A DNA stretch of 36,800 nucleotides from DAMCZI01 sp032095175 (GTDB lineage: Bacteria; Bacillota; Clostridia; Clostridiales; Caloramatoraceae), in NCBI GenBank assembly GCA_032095175.1, contig DAMCZI010000044.1, positions 1 to 36,800 of the forward strand, in the 5' to 3' direction. The stretch's first letter is position 1, and each line of letters opens with the position of its first letter. Of the stretch, positions 33,164-36,800 are shown one piece after another. Under the pieces are notes generated by a model, which saw only the letters and a program-made list of their open reading frames with translations, searched no databases and had not been told where the DNA came from. Position numbers and translations under genes: made by a program.

Positions 33164-33418
33164 ATGATTATTAGAATAAGGGATGAAGAAGGAAGAAAAT
33201 TTACAATACCAGCCCCATTATGGCTTTTAAAGTTGGGAATGAGTAAGTGGGTTGTTAGAATAGCATTAAAACATGTTGGTAAGGAAGGAAAAAAACAAAT
33301 AGAACAGATAGATTTTAATGCACTTTCAAAATGCTTTGGAGATTTGAAAGAATACAAGGGCCTTAAAATGGTTGACATAAATTCAAAGGACGGAACGAAG
33401 GTTGAGATAATAATATAA
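33164..33418 (+). CDS. Small protein related to the C-terminal part of its neighbour
   Basis: This 84-residue protein opens with MIIRIRDEEGRKFTIPAPLWLL, which resembles MIRIRVNDNDDNVKINVPVKFV of the preceding protein. It closes with VDINSKDGTKVEIII, resembling VDIQSSDGSVVEISIE. It therefore appears to be a paralogue without the SHOCT part. It starts 8 bases after the previous stop, with GGTGAT as ribosome site. Function is unknown. Confidence 0.7.
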   Translation: MIIRIRDEEGRKFTIPAPLWLLKLGMSKWVVRIALKHVGKEGKKQIEQIDFNALSKCFGDLKEYKGLKMVDINSKDGTKVEIII

Positions 33419-33429
33419 AAGTTCTGAAC

Positions 33430-33496
33430 AAGTGGCAAGTTGGATAACGCTGGTACGCCAGAGCTATCCAATCTGCCACTTTCTGTGTTTATAGCA
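33430..33496 (+). repeat. TGGCAAGT palindromic intergenic element, copy 2
   Basis: AAGTGGCAAGTTGGATA pairs with TATCCAATCTGCCACTT (two mismatches), with an inner CTGG/CCAG. A tail ending in TATAGCAC recalls the tail of copy 1 (1313-1397). It follows the small-protein cassette and may act as its terminator. Confidence 0.68.
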
Positions 33497-33524
33497 CAAA
33501 TAAAGATTATACCTTATATTCTAA

Positions 33525-33610
33525 GGGGATAGGCACTTGAGTTGTTTATTAAAGATGAGCACTAGAAGATAGTTTTTATTAAACAATTCATAACTCAAGA
33601 ACCTGTCACC
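33525..33610. repeat. REP-like long palindrome
   Basis: GGGGATAGG-CA-CTTGAGTT (33525 onward) pairs with AACTCAAG-AA-CCTGTCACC (ending 33610), with TTGTTT/AAACAA inside. The core GGTGACAGG(N2)CTTGAGTT recalls REP palindromes linked to RAYT (IS200-like) transposases. It lies upstream of the queD promoter and so is not in its leader. Confidence 0.5.
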
Positions 33611-33613
33611 TAG

Positions 33614-33646
33614 AGATAGCTGTTGTGTAAGACAGCCTATCTTTAT
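33614..33646 (+). terminator. Hairpin, possible terminator
   Basis: AGATAGCTGT pairs with ACAGCCTATCT (one bulged C) and is followed by TTATATGTTT. It separates the small-protein cassette from the folate operon. Confidence 0.5.
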
Positions 33647-33650
33647 ATGT

Positions 33651-33680
33651 TTGATGTTTTGGGCAGCTGTGGTGTATAAT
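33651..33680 (+). promoter_or_regulatory. Promoter of the folate operon
   Basis: TTGATG (33651-33656), an 18-base spacer and TATAAT (33675-33680) lie 31 bases before ATG 33712. Confidence 0.55.
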
Positions 33681-33711
33681 CAGTATAGAATATTTGATGG
33701 AGTTGATTTTT

Positions 33712-34065
33712 ATGATATTGATAAAGGAATTTGAATTTGATGCTGCCCATAATTTAGTTCACTATCATGGAAAATGCGAAAGACTGCATGGACATACATA
33801 CAAGCTTGTCGTAAAGCTTGAAGGAGAGCCAGATTCTGAGGGGATGATATATGATTTTGTTCAGCTAAAGGCTCTTGTTAAGGAAAGAGTAATAGATAAA
33901 TTTGATCATGCGTATCTAAATGATATAATTTCACAACCAACCGCAGAAAATATAGCTGTATATGTTTGGAACGAGCTTAAGGATGGAATAAAAAGGGACA
34001 ACTGCAGACTTTATGAGGTTGAGGTTTGGGAAACAAAAACCAGTGGAATAGTTTACAGGGGGTAA
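33712..34065 (+). CDS. queD: 6-pyruvoyl-tetrahydropterin synthase/QueD family protein
   Basis: This 117-residue enzyme of COG0720 acts on dihydroneopterin triphosphate. Zinc ligands are His13, His26 and His28, and the catalytic Cys22 is in CERLHGH. DHAYLND and YEVEVWET supply the remaining catalytic residues. ATG 33712 is chosen because TGGAG lies 8 bases upstream. It opens a folate operon that has folE2, folP and folK but no folB. It may therefore replace dihydroneopterin aldolase (PTPS-III role) in addition to, or instead of, making carboxytetrahydropterin for queuosine. Glu23 next to Cys22 is notable because PTPS-III members use Glu in this motif. Confidence 0.9.
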   Translation: MILIKEFEFDAAHNLVHYHGKCERLHGHTYKLVVKLEGEPDSEGMIYDFVQLKALVKERVIDKFDHAYLNDIISQPTAENIAVYVWNELKDGIKRDNCRLYEVEVWETKTSGIVYRG

Positions 34066-34069
34066 TAGC

Positions 34070-34843
34070 ATGAAGGATGTACAAAGTGAAAGGGATTATA
34101 GAAATATTGCACTTAAAAAGGTTGGAATAAATAATTTAAAGTGGCCAGTAACAGTTATGGATAAAAGTGAAGGCATACAGCATACAATTGCAACAATCTC
34201 TCTTTCTGTAGATTTGCCCCATGAGGTTAGGGGAACTCATATGAGCAGATTTGTTGAAACTGCAAGTCAGATGAAATCCATAAACCCAAAGGATTTGGAG
34301 ATAATGCTTGAAGAGCTTAGAGAAAAGCTGGATGCAGGGGTTGCACACTGCAGTATAGAATTTGATTATTTCATTAAAAAACCCTCTCCTGTAACAGGCA
34401 TAGTATCACCCTATGATGTAAGGTGCCGTTTTGAGGGAGAAAAAAGCAGCGATGAATTTAAATTTTTCATGGGTGTAAAGGTCCCTGTAAGCACTCTTTG
34501 CCCGTGTTCAAAGGAGATAAGCGACTTTGGAGCACACAATCAGAGGGCACTTATTGATATAAACGTCGATATGAAAAGGCTTATATGGATAGAGGATATT
34601 GTAAGTATTGCAGAGGAGAGTGGAAGTGCACCTGTTTATTCTCTTCTAAAAAGAAAGGATGAAAAATGGGTTACCGAAAAGGCCTACCTTAATCCAAGGT
34701 TTGTTGAGGATGTCGCAAGGGAAGTTGCTATAAGACTTGAGGATAACCCTGATATAAGATGGTACAGCGTAGGGGTTGAGAGCATTGAAAGCATACACAA
34801 CCACAATGCTTTTGCCTATACAGAAAAGGGGTGTAGTATATGA
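34070..34843 (+). CDS. folE2: GTP cyclohydrolase FolE2 (type IB)
   Basis: This 257-residue enzyme converts GTP to dihydroneopterin triphosphate, the first step to folate and queuosine. Family features are VRGTHMSRFVE, the metal-site Cys in STLCPCSKEISDFGAHNQR and SIESIHNHNAFA near the end. FolE2 works with metals other than zinc, so it is often used under zinc limitation. It starts 4 bases after queD and overlaps folP by ATGA, so they are co-transcribed. Confidence 0.94.
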   Translation: MKDVQSERDYRNIALKKVGINNLKWPVTVMDKSEGIQHTIATISLSVDLPHEVRGTHMSRFVETASQMKSINPKDLEIMLEELREKLDAGVAHCSIEFDYFIKKPSPVTGIVSPYDVRCRFEGEKSSDEFKFFMGVKVPVSTLCPCSKEISDFGAHNQRALIDINVDMKRLIWIEDIVSIAEESGSAPVYSLLKRKDEKWVTEKAYLNPRFVEDVAREVAIRLEDNPDIRWYSVGVESIESIHNHNAFAYTEKGCSI

Positions 34844-35676
34844 GATACATAAGCCTAAGAGGGGGACAAAAATATTATTTTGATAAAATGAAGATAATGG
34901 GCATAATAAATGCCACACCAGATTCCTTCTATGAAGAATCAAGGGTTGGTTCTGTGGAATCAGCGATTGAGAGAGCTAAAAGGATGATTGAAGAAGGCGC
35001 AGACATATTAGACATTGGCGGAGAATCCACAAGACCTGGCTGCGATCCTGTAACTGATGAAGAGGAGATAGAAAGGGTTGTTCCTGTAATAAAGGAAATA
35101 AGAAGCATAAACAAAGACATATTAATTTCCATTGATACATACAGAGCAAAAACAGCTGAGGAAGCTATAAAGGCTGGAGCTGATATAGTAAACGATATAA
35201 GTGCAATGACCTTTGATAAAGATATGGCAGATGTGGTTAAGAAATATGATGTTCCAGTAATACTCATGCATATAAAAGGAACTCCAAAGAATATGCAAAA
35301 GGACCCACATTATGATGATGTTCTTAAAGAAGTTATGGACTTCTTTAAAGAAAGAATTGAGTATGGTCTTTCAAGGGGAATATCTATGGACAAGTTTATA
35401 CTGGATCCTGGAATAGGCTTTGGAAAGAACTTCGACCACAACATGGAGCTCATAAGAAGAGTAGGGGATTTTCACGAACTCAACCTGCCAATACTTCTTG
35501 CAGTTTCAAGAAAATCCAGTATAGGAGCAGCATTAGGAAACCTTCCGACAGAAGAAAGGCTTGAGGGCACCATTGCGGTAACATGCTATGCAGCAGCTAG
35601 GGATGTTGAAATGATAAGGGTACATGATGTAAAAGAAAATCTTAGGGCAGCAAGGATGATAGAGGTGCTGAAATGA
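34840..35676 (+). CDS. folP: Dihydropteroate synthase
   Basis: This 278-residue TIM-barrel enzyme joins p-aminobenzoate to the pterin. MGIINATPDSFYEES (pterin site), DILDIGGESTRPG, SIDTYRAKTAEEAIKAGADIVNDIS and ILDPGIGFGKN are all present. The C-terminus has SRKSSIGAAL and the RVHDV strand. It overlaps folE2 (ATGA) and folK (ATGA). An N-terminal extension of about 18 residues precedes the barrel. Confidence 0.96.
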   Translation: MRYISLRGGQKYYFDKMKIMGIINATPDSFYEESRVGSVESAIERAKRMIEEGADILDIGGESTRPGCDPVTDEEEIERVVPVIKEIRSINKDILISIDTYRAKTAEEAIKAGADIVNDISAMTFDKDMADVVKKYDVPVILMHIKGTPKNMQKDPHYDDVLKEVMDFFKERIEYGLSRGISMDKFILDPGIGFGKNFDHNMELIRRVGDFHELNLPILLAVSRKSSIGAALGNLPTEERLEGTIAVTCYAAARDVEMIRVHDVKENLRAARMIEVLK

Positions 35677-36140
35677 ACAGAGTATATATAGCCTTTGGAA
35701 GCAATATGGGTGATAGATACAAAGCAGCTGAGGATGCATTCACACTTATAGAAAAATCTGAAATGAAAATAACTAAAAAGTCTAAAATATATGAAACTGA
35801 ACCCTATGGATACACAGATCAGCCTGCATTTATAAACGGTGCATTAGAAGTTGAAACAGAGCTTACCTGCAGACAGGTTTTAGAAAGGCTTCTATCCATA
35901 GAACTTGAATTAGGCAGAGTAAGGGAGTTTAAATGGGGCCCAAGAATAATTGATCTCGATATAATCTTCTTCAACGATGAGATATATGACGAAGAGGATT
36001 TAAAGGTTCCTCATCCAGATATGCACAACAGAGATTTTGTTATAAAGCCGTTAAATGACATTTGTCCTGATTATATACATCCAATTTTAAAGAAGCGTGT
36101 ATCGGAACTGGTGCCAGGAGCATCACATATCACATTATAG
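35673..36140 (+). CDS. folK: HPPK, 2-amino-4-hydroxy-6-hydroxymethyldihydropteridine pyrophosphokinase
   Basis: This 155-residue enzyme makes the pterin diphosphate used by FolP. VYIAFGSNMGDR opens the protein; ETEPYGYTDQPAFINGAL and the GPRIIDLDIIFF catalytic block with VPHPDMHNRDFVIKPL follow. It is the last folate gene, translationally coupled to folP through ATGA. The usual folB between folP and folK is absent. Confidence 0.96.
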   Translation: MNRVYIAFGSNMGDRYKAAEDAFTLIEKSEMKITKKSKIYETEPYGYTDQPAFINGALEVETELTCRQVLERLLSIELELGRVREFKWGPRIIDLDIIFFNDEIYDEEDLKVPHPDMHNRDFVIKPLNDICPDYIHPILKKRVSELVPGASHITL

Positions 36141-36189
36141 TTTTGAAGATGGTGTAGAGCACCTTATTTCAAAAAAAGGATGGATATAT

Positions 36190-36387
36190 ATGAAGAAATC
36201 TAAAATGTATAATGTTTTGCTTTGGGTTGTTGGACTAAGCTTTGCTGAATTGTGGAGATACTTATTAAAAGATGTTGCCATTCCCGAATTATTTAAATGG
36301 TTAACAGGTATTTTAATAATATTTTTTGTTGCTTTTATTTTTAGCAAAGTTACAAGTTTGACTAATAAAACTAAGGAGAGCATTTAA
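36190..36387 (+). CDS. Small membrane protein of 65 residues
   Basis: ATG 36190 has AAAGGA about 9 bases upstream; the longer frame from 36097 has no site and overlaps folK. Two hydrophobic helices are seen (about residues 7-20 and 35-54), with a basic, Thr/Lys-rich tail. No family was recognised. It may be co-transcribed with the folate genes. Confidence 0.6.
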   Translation: MKKSKMYNVLLWVVGLSFAELWRYLLKDVAIPELFKWLTGILIIFFVAFIFSKVTSLTNKTKESI

Positions 36388-36441
36388 TCCTTAATAAAGA
36401 ATAAATTTTATTAATTGAAGGTAAAGGGGGAAAGGTAGGGT

Positions 36442-36615
36442 ATGGATATATTGATTATTTTATCTTTTTTAACGCTTTTATCTTTAGAAATTACAATACT
36501 AAGTAAATTAAATAAAATTGGGAAAGAGATTGAGCAAAATAGAATTAAGATTAGTCAGCTGTCAGATTATGTGAAAACTTTAGAAAAAGAATACAGAAAA
36601 GATGCGAGACAATAA
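36442..36615 (+). CDS. Small membrane-anchored coiled-coil protein of 57 residues
   Basis: ATG 36442 is preceded by GGGGGAAAGG. The protein has an N-terminal hydrophobic helix (residues 2-20) and a charged heptad-like helix (about 21-56, LNKIGKEIEQNRIKISQL onward). No family was recognised; the shape resembles small anchors or stress-response adaptors. Confidence 0.6.
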   Translation: MDILIILSFLTLLSLEITILSKLNKIGKEIEQNRIKISQLSDYVKTLEKEYRKDARQ

Positions 36616-36616
36616 C

Positions 36617-36800
36617 TGCACGGGGACGGTTACTTATTTTTAATTGTATTAGGTGTGGTTACTTGTTAATGAATAACTTTTCAATAGGAAATAAAATCAG
36701 TGAAGGTCAAGAAATATTGCTGGAGGAGACATTGGAGCGAACAAATAGAAGTTGTTGATGTCAGAATGGCGAGAGCCTTAGAACTTTTGAGTGTTTGAGT
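36617..36800 (+). other. Degenerate region with a REP-like start
   Basis: The sequence GCACGGGGACGGTTACTT begins this end region, matching the GG-GAC-GG-ACTT style of REP palindromes tied to RAYT transposases and of the element at 33525-33610. Short frames follow (ATG 36669, 29 codons; a GTG-started frame ending MARALELLSV), but neither has a ribosome site. I read it as the decayed edge of a mobile element that continues past the window or as non-coding DNA. Confidence 0.3.

Noticed and set aside
33525..33646. THF or preQ1 riboswitch before the folate operon
   Set aside because: The conserved aptamer sequences are missing and the hairpins lie upstream of the likely promoter at 33651-33680.
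36669..36758. 29-codon open frame near the right end
   Set aside because: It has no ribosome site, its sequence has no recognisable feature, and it lies in decayed-looking DNA.
1..36800. CRISPR array, tRNA or rRNA genes
   Set aside because: No regularly spaced direct repeats with unique spacers and no tRNA- or rRNA-like sequence was noticed.

Overview
The window reads like a chromosome segment of a low-GC, Gram-positive anaerobe of the Clostridium type. The evidence is AT-rich DNA, strong AGGAGG-type ribosome sites, many lipoproteins and two-[4Fe-4S] proteins, a TPP riboswitch, CitA/CitB-type signalling, FolE2, and DUF2089/SHOCT-like small proteins. No rRNA, tRNA, CRISPR array or intact transposase was seen.

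Bases 1-15351 form one functional block that I read as a flavin-based extracellular electron transfer (EET) locus. It contains a tandem-domain FMN-binding lipoprotein (PplA-like, interrupted by a 100-N assembly gap), an ApbE/FmnB-type FMN transferase, a type II NADH dehydrogenase with a membrane C-terminus (Ndh2), EetA and EetB, and a polyprenyl diphosphate synthase. These are followed by UbiD, UbiA and UbiX, an ABC transporter ATPase and permease whose likely lipoprotein binding protein sits beside apbE, a second FMN-binding lipoprotein, and a CitA/CitB-like two-component system. The inferred flow is NADH to Ndh2 to a (demethyl)menaquinone-like quinone to flavinylated lipoproteins outside the membrane. 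The UbiA/UbiD/UbiX set looks like the late steps of the futalosine pathway without its early genes. This suggests that an imported aromatic precursor may be prenylated and decarboxylated here.

Bases 15450-18209 hold a small basic protein and an MBOAT/SGNH-like pair for O-acylation of an exported polymer. Bases 18316-21672 are a TPP-riboswitch-controlled thiamine pyrimidine salvage operon (tenA and thiZXY-like). Bases 21873-29441 carry a TetR regulator, a polysaccharide-deacetylase-like lipoprotein, an ArsC-like protein, an unknown protein, a DUF4153 membrane protein, an SDR oxidoreductase and an O-antigen-ligase-like protein. Bases 29502-33418 hold small proteins, an SLH-like/PrcB protein, a zinc ribbon, an aldo/keto reductase with ferredoxin-like clusters and a DUF2089/SHOCT cassette. 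Bases 33712-36140 are a folate operon (6-pyruvoyl-tetrahydropterin-synthase family, folE2, folP, folK) that lacks folB. Two small proteins and a degraded REP-like end close the window.

Four dispersed non-coding repeat families were found by eye. One is a MITE-like element with 30-base terminal inverted repeats (3 copies). One is a ~105-bp hairpin element found only next to apbE and eetA (2 copies). One is a TGGCAAGT palindrome (2 copies). One is a GGNGACAGG-type REP-like palindrome. A 9-base motif, TGACCAAAA, is tandemly repeated in front of a near-consensus promoter for the FMN lipoprotein and recurs upstream of ndh2, so it is a candidate operator for the EET genes.
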